A DNA stretch of 64,000 nucleotides from Caenispirillum bisanense (GCF_900230255.1 NZ_OCNJ01000002.1:545223-609222), one strand, 5' to 3'. Counted from the first letter of the stretch, positions 50,947 to 59,744 are shown. Numbers and translations: made by a program. Notes: generated from the letters alone by a model not told the origin.

Positions 50947-53712
50947 ATGACCGCCGACGCACCCGCCGATGCGGCGCGCCAGCCGCGCCTCGTGATCCCG
51001 CCGAGCCCGGTGCTCGTGGCGGGCCTGCGACATGCGGTGATGCTGACGCCCGACGGCGAACTCGCCACTCTGCGCCTCGATCAGGCGGCGCAGCGGGCTA
51101 GGCGCGAGCGGCCGATCCTGGTGCATGCGCCGGCCGTCGGCACGCGCCTGCGTACCGATCCGTTCCACGCCTTCGACGTGCTGGAGCTGTTCGCCTTCAT
51201 CCGCCCCGCCGCCTTCTGTCTGCCCACCGTGCGCGGCCTGGCGGAGGCGGTCGGCCTGCCGCGCCCGGCGAGCCTGGAGGACGAGGCGCCCGCCGTCATC
51301 GAGATCATCCGCCGCCTGCTGCGCGAGGCCGCCACCTGCGCGCCCAAGGCCCAGGGCGCCATGCGCGACCTCGCCTGGGGCATGGGACAGGCGGGCTGGG
51401 GCTGGGCGCCGGCGGTGCTCGCCGCCATCGGCGTGCACGGCGATGCGCCGCACCGCGCCAACGTCGCCGCCGGCCTGCGGGTGTGGGAACGGCTGCCGGA
51501 AACCTCGGAACACGCGCCCGAGCCGGCGCCGGGCAACACGCCGGTCTCGCCCGAACAGGCGCGCGCCCGCCTCAGTACCCTGCTCGGTCCCTTCGCCGAG
51601 GAACGGGCGCCGCAGGCGGAATACGCCAGCGCCGTCACCGCCGCCTTCCAGCCGCGCGACCGCGAGGGCGAGCCGCGCCTCGTGCTGGCCGAGGCCGGCA
51701 CCGGCGTCGGCAAGACCCTCGGCTACATCGCCCCGGCGAGCGTCTGGGCGGAAGTGAACGAGGGCGCGGTGTGGATCGCCACCTACACCCGCAACCTGCA
51801 GCGCCAGCTCGACGCCGAGCTGGACCGCCTGTGCCCCGACCCGGCCGACAAGGCCATCCGCGTCGTGGTGCGCAAGGGGCGGGAGAACTACCTGTGCCTC
51901 CTGAACCTGGAGGAAGCCATCATGGGCCTCGGCCGCGACCCGCGGCAGACGGTGGCCCTCGGGCTCATGGCGCGGTGGGCGCTGGCGACCCGCGACGGCG
52001 ACCTGGTGGGCGGCGACTTCCCCGGCTGGCTGACCGACATCCTCGGCAAGCCCCGCACCCTGGGCCTCGCCGACCGGCGGGGCGAGTGCGTGTTCTCGGC
52101 CTGCGCCCACTACGACAAGTGCTTCATCGAGCGTGCCGTGCGTCGCGCCCGGCGGGCCCGCATCGTGGTCGCCAACCATGCGCTGGTCATGGTGCAGGCG
52201 GCGCTCGGCGGGCTGGACGAGCGCCTGCTGCCGACCCGCTACGTGTTCGACGAAGGGCACCACGTCTTCGACGCCGCCGACAGCGCCTTCTCCGCCCACC
52301 TCACCGGCTTCGAGACGGCGGAGCTGCGCCGCTGGCTGCTGGGGGCGGAGGGCGACACCACCCGCTCGCGCGCCCGCGGCCTGAAGCGGCGGGCGGAGGA
52401 CCTGGTGGCGGAAAGCCAGGCGGCGGCCGACGCCCTGCAGGAGATCCTGCATGCGGCGCGCATCCTGCCCGGCCCGTCGTGGACCATGCGCGTGCACGAC
52501 GGCCAGCCGCACGGCCACACCGAGAAGTTCCTCGCCCTGGTGCGCGAGCAGATCTACGCCCGCAGCCCCGATCCGCGCGGCCCCTACAGCCTGGAGACCG
52601 AGACCGCCGCCCCCATCCCCGGCCTGTTGGAGGCGGCGGTAGCGCTGGAGACGGCGCTCGGCCGCCTGGAGGAGCCGCTGAAAGCGCTCTGCAAGGCTCT
52701 GGAGGCGCGGCTCGACGACGAGGCGGCGGACCTCGACGCCGCCCAGCGCCTGCGCATGGAAAGCCTGATGAAGAGCCTGGAGCGGCGGGCGCTCATGCCC
52801 GTCACCGCCTGGCGGGGCATGCTGGCGAGCCTGGGCGAGGAGACGCCGCCCGCCTACGTCGACTGGTTCGCCCTCGACCGCATCGACGGCCGCGACGTCG
52901 ACATCGGCATGCACCGCCACTGGATCGACCCGACGCTGCCCTTCGCCAAGACGGTGGTGGAACCGGCCCAGGGGGTGCTGGTCACCTCTGCCACCCTGCG
53001 CGACGGCTCGGGCGACGACGAGTCCGACTGGGCGGCGGCGGAACGGCGCACCGGCGCCATTCATCTGGCGGCCCCGGCGGTGCGGGCGGCGGTGCCGTCG
53101 CCCTTCGACTACCCGGCGCAGACGCGCGTCTTCGTCGTAACCGACGTGCGCAAGGACGACATGAACCAGGTGGCGGCGGCCTATCGGGAGCTGTTCCTGG
53201 CTTCGGGCGGCGGGGCGCTCGGGTTGTTCACCGCCATCTCGCGCCTGCGGGCGGTGCATGAACGCATCGCCCCGGCGCTCGACAACGCCCACATCCCGCT
53301 GCACGCCCAGCATGTGGACGGCATGGACCCGGCGACGCTGGTGGAGATCTTCCGCGGCGAGGAACACGCCTGCCTGCTCGGCACCGATGCCCTGCGCGAC
53401 GGTGTCGATGTGCCGGGCCACAGCCTGCGCCTCGCTGTCTTCGACCGCGTGCCGTGGCCGCGCCCGGACATCCTGCACAAGGCGCGGCGGGCGCACTTCG
53501 GCGGCAAGGCCTACGACGACATGATCGCCCGCCTGCGCCTGAAGCAGGCCTTCGGACGGCTGGTGCGGCAGTCGGACGACCGCGGGGTGTTCGTGCTGCT
53601 CGACCCCATGATGCCGACCCGCCTGCTGGGGGCCTTTCCCGAGGGCGTGCGGGTGGAGCGGGTGGGCCTCGCCGAGGCGGTGCGCGAGACGCGCGGGTTC
53701 TTCGGGGGGTAG
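50947..53712 (+). CDS. DinG/Rad3-like iron-sulfur DNA helicase with N-terminal extension
   Basis: A 921-residue superfamily 2 helicase of the DinG/XPD group. Motif I is AEAGTGVGKT (Lys256), motif II is DEGH (Asp435), and four cysteines, Cys317, Cys381, Cys386 and Cys392, sit where the [4Fe-4S] cluster ligands lie in XPD/DinG. Motif VI-like QAFGRLVRQSDDRG is near the end. The first 225 residues are an extra domain; DVLELFAFIRP, LPTVRGLAEAVGLP and DEAPAVIEIIRRLL recall the second half of DnaQ-type exonucleases but lack the catalytic acids. It lies between two toxin-type gene pairs and 71 bases after the RelE gene. Confidence 0.92.
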   Translation: MTADAPADAARQPRLVIPPSPVLVAGLRHAVMLTPDGELATLRLDQAAQRARRERPILVHAPAVGTRLRTDPFHAFDVLELFAFIRPAAFCLPTVRGLAEAVGLPRPASLEDEAPAVIEIIRRLLREAATCAPKAQGAMRDLAWGMGQAGWGWAPAVLAAIGVHGDAPHRANVAAGLRVWERLPETSEHAPEPAPGNTPVSPEQARARLSTLLGPFAEERAPQAEYASAVTAAFQPRDREGEPRLVLAEAGTGVGKTLGYIAPASVWAEVNEGAVWIATYTRNLQRQLDAELDRLCPDPADKAIRVVVRKGRENYLCLLNLEEAIMGLGRDPRQTVALGLMARWALATRDGDLVGGDFPGWLTDILGKPRTLGLADRRGECVFSACAHYDKCFIERAVRRARRARIVVANHALVMVQAALGGLDERLLPTRYVFDEGHHVFDAADSAFSAHLTGFETAELRRWLLGAEGDTTRSRARGLKRRAEDLVAESQAAADALQEILHAARILPGPSWTMRVHDGQPHGHTEKFLALVREQIYARSPDPRGPYSLETETAAPIPGLLEAAVALETALGRLEEPLKALCKALEARLDDEAADLDAAQRLRMESLMKSLERRALMPVTAWRGMLASLGEETPPAYVDWFALDRIDGRDVDIGMHRHWIDPTLPFAKTVVEPAQGVLVTSATLRDGSGDDESDWAAAERRTGAIHLAAPAVRAAVPSPFDYPAQTRVFVVTDVRKDDMNQVAAAYRELFLASGGGALGLFTAISRLRAVHERIAPALDNAHIPLHAQHVDGMDPATLVEIFRGEEHACLLGTDALRDGVDVPGHSLRLAVFDRVPWPRPDILHKARRAHFGGKAYDDMIARLRLKQAFGRLVRQSDDRGVFVLLDPMMPTRLLGAFPEGVRVERVGLAEAVRETRGFFGG

Positions 53713-53784
53713 GAGCGGGGGTGGCTGTTGCCGCCTGCACCTCTGCTGGTGCAAACTGCACCTCCTGACGTGGAGGATTGCACC

Positions 53785-54147
53785 ATGGCTCATCCCATCG
53801 CCGAGGCGGTTCTCGCCCGCTACCGGCCGCCGCCGCGCCCGTCGCGCCGGCGAGGATCGGTCGATGCCGTGGTGGAGGCATTCGTCAACGTCCCGTTCCC
53901 GGCGGTGGTCCGGGCCGGTGTTCTGGCCGCCGCCCTGCGCGCGGAAGTGCCGCCGGCGGACATCTGGCCCCAGGTGGAGCGACTGCTGGCCGAAGCACCC
54001 ATGGACCTGATCTTGCGGTTCTGCGACACCCATGGCGTGACGGCGCAGGATCTCGCGCGCGCGGTGGGCGCTTTGGAGCGGCATGGGCCGCGGCTGCACC
54101 GGAACGACCTGCAGGAGCACCTCCATGAGCTCCTTTCCCGTTCCTGA
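53785..54147 (+). CDS. Unknown protein, probable partner of AbiEii-like nucleotidyltransferase
   Basis: A 120-residue helical protein of no family I recognise (AVLARYRPPPRPSRRRGSVDAVVEAFVNVPFPAVVRAGVLAAALRAEVPPADIWPQVERLLAEAPMDLILRFCDTHGV). A basic Pro/Arg-rich stretch (about residues 12-23) could touch nucleic acid. The ATG 53785 follows a GTGGAGGA site. It overlaps the nucleotidyltransferase gene by 23 bases, the tight coupling expected of an antitoxin-toxin pair. Confidence 0.72.
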   Translation: MAHPIAEAVLARYRPPPRPSRRRGSVDAVVEAFVNVPFPAVVRAGVLAAALRAEVPPADIWPQVERLLAEAPMDLILRFCDTHGVTAQDLARAVGALERHGPRLHRNDLQEHLHELLSRS

Positions 54148-54814
54148 CGGTCCCCACAACGACGACTGGAAGCGTTTGGTGGATCTGGCCCGCATCGTAA
54201 TGGCGGAGGCCTGCCCGGACGAGGACGTCGCGAACTTCGTCCAGGTCGGCGGCGGCTCCATGCTGTTGCGCCGGTACCGGCACCGCCGTAGCCGGGACCT
54301 CGATCTGTTCGTGCCGGACGTCCGCATCGTGCGGGCGTGCTCGCCGCGGTTCAACGACGCGGCGGGCGATCTGTTTCCCGACTATGCCGAGGATGCGGCG
54401 TCGGTGAAGCTGGTGATCGGCCTGCAGGAAATCGACATCATCGCCGCAGCACCGCTGTTCGATCCTGCGGCCGGGCTGGATCCCGAGCCGCTGCCGGGCT
54501 GGCCGATCCGTGTCGAGCGGCCGCGGGAAATTCTGGCGAAGAAGCTGGCTTACCGCGGGCGCCGACTCCAGCCGCGCGACGTCTTCGATCTGGCCGCCGT
54601 CGCAGCCGTCGAGCCGGAGGAGGTGGCGGCGGCTCTCGCTGTGCTGCACCGGGGGCAGGTCGAGGCGATTCGCGTCCGCCTGGCCGAATTCTCGGCGGAC
54701 TTCGCGACGGAGATCGCGCTGCGGGTCGACGCCTACCCCGAATTCGTCGACATCCGTGACGACTGCTTGACGATCGTGCGCGACGTTTTCGCCGGTCTCC
54801 CCGACCCCCATTGA
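54125..54814 (+). CDS. AbiEii/AbiGii-like nucleotidyltransferase
   Basis: A 229-residue protein with the minimal nucleotidyltransferase signature of the AbiEii toxin group: VGGGSMLLRRYRHRRSRDLDLF (GGGS at 42-45, metal acids Asp58 and Asp60), EIDIIAA, and the downstream AKKLAYRGRRLQPRDVFDLAAVAAV, the K-x(n)-RD-x-x-DL pattern seen in this family. AbiEii-type toxins transfer nucleotides, for example to tRNA acceptor ends, in type IV toxin-antitoxin or phage-defence systems. The usual AbiEi antitoxin is absent; the overlapping unknown gene takes its place. Confidence 0.82.
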   Translation: MSSFPVPDGPHNDDWKRLVDLARIVMAEACPDEDVANFVQVGGGSMLLRRYRHRRSRDLDLFVPDVRIVRACSPRFNDAAGDLFPDYAEDAASVKLVIGLQEIDIIAAAPLFDPAAGLDPEPLPGWPIRVERPREILAKKLAYRGRRLQPRDVFDLAAVAAVEPEEVAAALAVLHRGQVEAIRVRLAEFSADFATEIALRVDAYPEFVDIRDDCLTIVRDVFAGLPDPH

Positions 54815-54874
54815 CCCCACGCCCGTTGGCCCCATCTCTCAAGCACTTGTGTCCGCGCCTTCACCCGGTCGCGC

Positions 54875-54903
54875 TTGACCGCGGTGGGCCTTCGGGCGTT
54901 ACA
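54875..54903 (+). promoter_or_regulatory. Possible promoter of the TerB-like gene
   Basis: TTGACC (54875-54880) is followed after 17 bases by GTTACA (54898-54903), 56 bases ahead of the gene start. The -35 match is good and the -10 match is weak. Confidence 0.35.
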
Positions 54904-54958
54904 GTCGGCAGGCGGTCCGGGGGGACTGGACTGAGGCCCAACCAGGAGTGACTTCCGC

Positions 54959-55363
54959 ATGATCAGCCATCACGACGCCCTCATCTACACCATGGTCATG
55001 ACCGCCGCGGCGGACGGTGACCTGAAGGACGAGGAGTTGCGCGCCATGGGCAACATCGTCCAGTCCCTGCCCATCTTCCGCGACTTCGACCCCGAGCACA
55101 TCACCACCATCGCCGAGGATTGCGGCCAGCTGCTGTCGCGCGAGAACGGCCTCGACGACGCGCTGACCATGGTGCGCGACGCCCTGCCCGACAAGCTGAA
55201 CGAAACCGCCTACGCGCTCGCCGTCGACGTCGCCGTGTCCGACGGCCAGCTCAAGCAGGAGGAGCTTCGCATCCTCGAGCTGGTGCGCCACGAGCTGGAG
55301 GTCGACCGCCTCATCGCCGCCGCCATCGAGCGCGGTGCCGTGGTTCGCCACCGCAAGGCCTGA
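54959..55363 (+). CDS. TerB-like (tellurite-resistance family) protein
   Basis: A 134-residue all-helical protein with two symmetric halves, each with the acidic TerB signature: MTAAADGDLKDEELRAMGNI and VAVSDGQLKQEELRILELVR. TerB-family proteins bind metal ions through such D-G-x-x-x-x-E-E loops and are linked to envelope stress and tellurite resistance. It stands alone here, without terC or terD. The ATG 54959 follows a purine-rich AGGAGTG site. Confidence 0.85.
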   Translation: MISHHDALIYTMVMTAAADGDLKDEELRAMGNIVQSLPIFRDFDPEHITTIAEDCGQLLSRENGLDDALTMVRDALPDKLNETAYALAVDVAVSDGQLKQEELRILELVRHELEVDRLIAAAIERGAVVRHRKA

Positions 55364-55410
55364 CGTCCGTTCGGCGGGACCGGAAGACCAGAACAAGGGG
55401 AACGACCGCC

Positions 55411-56094
55411 ATGCTGCAACTCGTGCTCGCCTGCGTGGCGTTCATCGTTCCCCACCTGCTGGTGAGCCCGACGGCGGCGCGACCCGCCCTGATCCGGCTG
55501 GTCGGCGAGCAGGGCTATCGCGGGCTCTATTCCGCCGTGTCGCTCGCCGCCCTGGTGTGGATGGGGGTTGCCTACGGCGATGCGCCCTACGTGGCGGTCT
55601 GGGAGCCGCCGGTCGGTTTGCGCCATCTGTCGCTCATCCTGGTGCCGCTCGCCTTCGTGCTGCTGGTGCTGGCCGTCGCGAGCCCCAACCCGACCGCCGT
55701 CACCGGCGGCCGGGCGCTGGAGGAGGGCCGCGCGCCCGGCATCTTCGCCGTCACCCGCCATCCCATGATGTGGGCCTTCACCCTGTGGGCGGTGGCGCAC
55801 CTGCTGGCCAACGGCGACCTCGCGTCCATCCTGCTGTTCGGCACGATCCTGCTGGTCGCCCAGGCCGGCATGGTGCTGCTCGACCACCGCAAGGCGCGCG
55901 AGGTGCCCAACGGCTTCGCACGGCTGGCGGCGGCGTCGTCGCGCACGCCGTTCCTCGCCATGATCCAGGGCCGCGCCCGCACGACCCTGCGCGAAGTCGG
56001 GCCGGTGAAGATCCTCGTCGGCCTGGTGCTGTTTGCCGTGGTGCTGATGTCCCACCGGGCGCTGTTCGGGGTGTCGCCGCTGCCGGGCGGGTGA
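55411..56094 (+). CDS. nnrU: NnrU-family membrane protein
   Basis: A 227-residue protein with about six membrane helices and the NnrU pattern (YRGLYSAVSLAALVWM, GIFAVTRHPMMWAFTLWAVAHLLANGDLASILLFG). NnrU is needed for denitrification in Rhodobacter, but the family also includes isoprenylcysteine-methyltransferase-like and 15-cis-zeta-carotene isomerase relatives. The RHP motif in an active-site-like loop suggests a heme or catalytic site. No nitrite or nitric oxide reductase genes are near, so the exact role is uncertain. Confidence 0.85.
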   Translation: MLQLVLACVAFIVPHLLVSPTAARPALIRLVGEQGYRGLYSAVSLAALVWMGVAYGDAPYVAVWEPPVGLRHLSLILVPLAFVLLVLAVASPNPTAVTGGRALEEGRAPGIFAVTRHPMMWAFTLWAVAHLLANGDLASILLFGTILLVAQAGMVLLDHRKAREVPNGFARLAAASSRTPFLAMIQGRARTTLREVGPVKILVGLVLFAVVLMSHRALFGVSPLPGG

Positions 56095-56202
56095 CCTCAC
56101 CAGGGATCGTCCCACATCCGCATCTGTCCGATGCGCGGCGCCACGAATGCGGCTATCGTCTCATGTGATGCAACCGCTTCAGAACGCCGCAAGGACCGCC
56201 TC

Positions 56203-56838
56203 ATGGACTTCATGATCCTCCTGCTCGCCGCCTCCGCCGGGGCCGTCTATGTGCTGACGCCGGGGCCGGCGTTTCTCGCCGTCCTAGGCATCGGGGTCAG
56301 CCAGGGGCGGCGGGCGAGTTTCGGGTTTCTCTCCGGGCATCTGGTGGGCGACGTGCTGTGGACGGTGATGGCGCTGACGGCCATCATCGGCGCGCGCAGC
56401 GTCGGGCCGCTGGTGTTCGACGTGCTGGGCGTGGCCTGCGGTGCCTACCTCATGTATCTCGGGGTGCGGGCGCTGATGGTGCGCAAGGGCGACGAGTCGG
56501 CGGGCGGCTTCAACACCCGCACGCCCTTCCGCCGCGGCCTGCTGTTCGGCGTGACCAACCCGAAGGGCTATCCGGTGGCGGTGGCGATGTTCACCGCGCT
56601 GCTCGCCGACCGGGCCGACTCGCTGACCTGGGCGGCCGCGCCGGAGCTGATCCTGGCGGCCTTCGCCGGGTTCCTGGTCGCCGATGTGATCCTGGTGTGG
56701 CTGACGGGCCTGTCGGGACTGAAGGCAGTCTATCGCCGCTTCGACATCTGGATCATCCGCGCCACCGGCGCCCTGTTCGTCGGCTTCGCCGTCAACGCCC
56801 TGGCGGCCAGCCTGCCGGGCCTGTGGAACCGGCGCTGA
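56203..56838 (+). CDS. LysE/RhtB-family amino-acid exporter
   Basis: A 211-residue membrane protein with about six helices and the LysE-type start (VYVLTPGPAFLAVLGIGVSQGRRASFGFLSGHLVGD), the GVTNPKGYPVAVAMF motif in the third helix region, and RATGALFVGFAVNAL at the end. The family exports amino acids and homoserine lactones; the substrate cannot be read from the sequence. The start at 56203 is chosen to give the standard N-terminus. Confidence 0.9.
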   Translation: MDFMILLLAASAGAVYVLTPGPAFLAVLGIGVSQGRRASFGFLSGHLVGDVLWTVMALTAIIGARSVGPLVFDVLGVACGAYLMYLGVRALMVRKGDESAGGFNTRTPFRRGLLFGVTNPKGYPVAVAMFTALLADRADSLTWAAAPELILAAFAGFLVADVILVWLTGLSGLKAVYRRFDIWIIRATGALFVGFAVNALAASLPGLWNRR

Positions 56839-56860
56839 CTGAGCCCCGGATCTTGCGCCA

Positions 56861-56937
56861 CTACGGCGCGACCGCGCCGCGCGGCCCCTGCCGCGTGAGC
56901 CAAGCGGGCCGCGAGGTCCGCGCCCGGCGCCTGAGGG
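56861..56937. repeat. Direct repeat, copy 1
   Basis: A 77-base unit, beginning CTACGGCGCGACCGCGCCGC and ending GGCGCCTGAGGG, repeated almost exactly at 56955-57030 after a 17-base spacer. It contains a small palindrome (GGCGCGACCGCGCC). It lies just after the LysE-family stop. Confidence 0.85.
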
Positions 56938-56954
56938 ACACCCACAAGAACCAC

Positions 56955-57030
56955 CTACGGCGCGACCGCGCCGCGCGGCCCCTGCCGCGTGAGCCAAGCG
57001 GGCCGCCGGCCCGCGCCCGGCGCCTGAGGG
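56955..57030. repeat. Direct repeat, copy 2
   Basis: The second copy is 76 bases and differs from the first in a few bases and one indel around 57004-57011. It ends eight bases before the last codon of the convergent zapE gene. High identity at this spacing suggests a recent duplication or a mobile small repeat. Confidence 0.85.
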
Positions 57031-57037
57031 GCAAACA

Positions 57038-58168
57038 CTAAGTCAAATGCGGCAGGCGGATGTAGTCTTCCGACTGCATCTCCATGAGGCGCGAGACCGT
57101 GCGCTGGAACTCGAACTTGCCGTCGCCCTCGCGGTAGAGGTCTTCCGGCGGCGCCTCGGCGGAACACACCATGAGCGTGCGGTGGTCGTAGAGGGCGTCG
57201 ATGAGGGTCACGAAGCGCCGCGCCTGGTTGCGGTTCTCCGGCCCGAGGCGCGGGATGTTCTCGATCACCACCACGTCGTAGAGCGTCGCGATCTGCAGGT
57301 AGTCGTGGGTGCCGAGCGGCTTGTCGCACAGGTCACCGAAGGAGAACCGCGCCGTGCCGTTGCCGGCCTGCGGCACCGGGATGGCGCGGCCGTGCACCGT
57401 CACCGTGTCGGGCTTCGGGGCCTGGCCGTCGAGCAGGCGTTGGAAGATGGCCTCGATCTCGGCATCGGCCGCGGGGCCGAGCGGCGTCACGTAGACCTTG
57501 GAGCCCTGGACCCGGCCCATGCGGTAGTCCTTGGTGGAGGCCAGCTGCAGCACGTCGAGCTTGCGGCACAACAGGTCGATGAAGGGCAGGAACTTCTCGC
57601 GCTGCAGGCCGTCCTTGTACAGGTCCTGCGGCGGCCGGTTGGAGGTGGTGACGATCACCGTGCCGGCGGTGATGAGCGCCTCGAACAGGCGGCCGACGAT
57701 CATGGCGTCGGCGATGTCGTGGATTTCCAGCTCGTCGAGGCACAAAAGCCAGGTGCGGTCCGCCACGCCGCGGGCGATGTCGGCAAGGGCGTCGTCGCCG
57801 CCGGCCTTGCTCTGGCGCCGCTTGTGGAAGTCGGCGTGGATGTCGCGCATGAACTCGTGGAAGTGCAGGCGCACCTTCTTCTGCACGGGGGCGGTCTGGA
57901 AGAACAGGTCCATGAGCATGGACTTGCCGCGCCCCACCTCGCCGTAGATGTAGAGGCCCTGCGGCGGTTCCGGCTCGTCGCGGCGGTGGCGCTTGGCGAA
58001 GCCGAAGCGGGCGACCCAGCCGGTGGGGCCGGTGGCGGGCTCGTAGCCCTTCAGGGCGTGGTACAGGCTTTCCAGCTTCTCCGCCGCCAGTTCCTGTGCG
58101 GCGTCGGGCTTCAGCTCCCCCGAGGCGAGCTTGCTGCGGTAGAAGGCGAGGGGTCCGTTCTGCGGCAT
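57038..58168 (-). CDS. zapE: Cell division protein ZapE (AFG1-family ATPase)
   Basis: A 376-residue AAA+-like ATPase. Walker A is GEVGRGKSMLMDLFF, Walker B is LCLDELEIHDIADAMI, and ANYRP-like VTTSNRPPQDLYKDGLQREKFLPFIDLL and LIDALYDHRTLMVCSAEAPPEDLY are typical of the family. In E. coli ZapE associates with FtsZ during constriction; mitochondrial AFG1 aids membrane-protein turnover. The ATG 58168 is preceded by GGAAG. The N-terminal 25 residues are helical. Confidence 0.94.
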   Translation of the reverse strand: MPQNGPLAFYRSKLASGELKPDAAQELAAEKLESLYHALKGYEPATGPTGWVARFGFAKRHRRDEPEPPQGLYIYGEVGRGKSMLMDLFFQTAPVQKKVRLHFHEFMRDIHADFHKRRQSKAGGDDALADIARGVADRTWLLCLDELEIHDIADAMIVGRLFEALITAGTVIVTTSNRPPQDLYKDGLQREKFLPFIDLLCRKLDVLQLASTKDYRMGRVQGSKVYVTPLGPAADAEIEAIFQRLLDGQAPKPDTVTVHGRAIPVPQAGNGTARFSFGDLCDKPLGTHDYLQIATLYDVVVIENIPRLGPENRNQARRFVTLIDALYDHRTLMVCSAEAPPEDLYREGDGKFEFQRTVSRLMEMQSEDYIRLPHLT

Positions 58169-58259
58169 GGCTTCCGGGAAGGCTCCTGGGGCTGGCGACG
58201 GGCGGCGGAAGGCAGGACGATAACGGCAAATGCCGCAGCGCGGAAGGGGCGCCCCGCCG

Positions 58260-59306
58260 TCACCCCGGCATGCGGCCGTCGCGGGGCTCCTCCTGCAGCG
58301 CGCCACGAACGTAGAGGCAGCGCACCAGCACGATGAGGGCGAGCACGAAGGGCGTCGCGAACAGCAGGCCGACGAAGCCGAACAGCATGGTGAAGGCGGT
58401 CGCCGCCGCCACCGTCACCGCCGGCGGCAGACTCACCGCCCAGCGTTCCGCCAGCGGCGTGATGACGTAGCTTTCCACCTGCTGGATGCCGAAATAGGCC
58501 AGCGCCACCCAGCCGGCGGTCTGCACGTCGACGGTCAGCCCCACCAGCACCGCCGGCACCGCCGCCAGCCAGGGGCCGAGGATGGGGATGAACTCCAGCA
58601 GCCCGGCGATGATCCCCAGCGCCAGCGCCATGGGCACGCCGAGCAGCAGCAGCAGGCCGGTGCTCAGCACGGCGATGGTCAGCATGGAGACCAACTGCCC
58701 GAGCATCCACCGCCACAGGCCTTCGCCGGCCTCGTCCAGGGCGGCATTGATCTGGGCGTGGCGCTCCTTGGGGAACAGCAGCACGATGCCGCGGCGGTAG
58801 ACGCCCGGCGTCGCCGCCAGATAGATGCCGAGGAAGAGGATGATGAGCAGCCCCGCCATCAGGTCGAAGGCGGTGGTGGCGACGGTCATGGCGCGCGACA
58901 TCAGGCCGCTGCCGACCACGCCGCCGCCACCGGACCCGCCGAGCAGCTGCATGGCGCCAACATCCCGCAGCCACGTCTGGATCTGGTCGAACCCCTGGCC
59001 GACCGTCTGGCCGAGTTGCTGGAACTGGCTGACCGCCTGGCTGCCGAACAGCCACCCGCCGCCGATCAGCGCCGCCGCCAGCAGGACCAGCAGCAGCGCC
59101 AGCGCCCACCGCCGCCCCATGTGCAGCACCCGCCCGAGCGCGGTGGAGGCGCGGTAGAGGATCACCGCCAGCAGGATGCCGGCGAAGGCGAGGATGAGGA
59201 AGGTGGCGAGCCGCCACGCGATCCACAGTCCCACCACCACCGCGGCGGCGATGAGGACCCGGCGGGAATAGGCGGCGAGGTCCTTGCGTTCTTCGGCGGC
59301 GAGCAT
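58260..59306 (-). CDS. AI-2E-family (PerM/TqsA-like) permease
   Basis: A 348-residue membrane protein with about seven or eight helices, the family pattern LWRWMLGQLVSMLTIAVLSTGLLLLLGVPMALALGIIAGLLEFIPILGPWLAAVPAVLVGL and a C-terminal VRCLYVRG. A Gly-rich loop (GGSGGGGVVGSG, about residues 124-135) is unusual. Members export autoinducer-2 or act as Na+/H+ antiporters; most are uncharacterised. It lies upstream of zapE on the same strand with a 91-base gap. Confidence 0.88.
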   Translation of the reverse strand: MLAAEERKDLAAYSRRVLIAAAVVVGLWIAWRLATFLILAFAGILLAVILYRASTALGRVLHMGRRWALALLLVLLAAALIGGGWLFGSQAVSQFQQLGQTVGQGFDQIQTWLRDVGAMQLLGGSGGGGVVGSGLMSRAMTVATTAFDLMAGLLIILFLGIYLAATPGVYRRGIVLLFPKERHAQINAALDEAGEGLWRWMLGQLVSMLTIAVLSTGLLLLLGVPMALALGIIAGLLEFIPILGPWLAAVPAVLVGLTVDVQTAGWVALAYFGIQQVESYVITPLAERWAVSLPPAVTVAAATAFTMLFGFVGLLFATPFVLALIVLVRCLYVRGALQEEPRDGRMPG

Positions 59307-59528
59307 GGCGTCGGGTGCTCCGGCTGATGGAGGGCTCCTGCCAAGAACACGAGCCGCCGCCGCGGCGTTCGGTCGCCGGCACGCGGAAAGGCCGCCCCCG
59401 GGGCTGGGGACGGCCGTTCCATGCGCGCGATCGAACTCCCGCGAATCGGGGAGCGAATGTCCTGTCCTTCCGAACTGCGAGCCGAGGGTCGACGCCGCAG
59501 GCCGCCGCGGACAGGGGCGGACGTGCCG

Positions 59529-59744
59529 TTACTGGGCCTGGTCCTGCATCTGGTCGGCCTTGTCCTCCATGGCGTCGGCGGCATCCTCCACCGCGTCGGC
59601 GCTCTGCTCGCCGGCTTCGTCCAGGTTCTCGCCCATCTGCTCCATCGGCCCCTCGTCCTCGCAGGCCGCGAGCGCCGGGGCGGCGAGGCCGAGCACCAGG
59701 GCGGTCAGCAGGGTCTTCGGGCCGGGCATCTGCATGCGACGCAT
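59529..59744 (-). CDS. Small acidic lipoprotein
   Basis: A 71-residue protein with a lipoprotein signal (basic start MRRMQMPGPK, hydrophobic core, lipobox LAAC with the cysteine at about residue 28). The mature part is short, acidic and heptad-like (DEGPMEQMGENLDEAGEQSADAVEDAADAMEDKADQMQDQAQ), suggesting a coiled-coil, similar in style to entericidin-like or Lpp-like small lipoproteins. No family is assigned. The start is the ATG that gives the basic N-terminus. Confidence 0.7.
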   Translation of the reverse strand: MRRMQMPGPKTLLTALVLGLAAPALAACEDEGPMEQMGENLDEAGEQSADAVEDAADAMEDKADQMQDQAQ

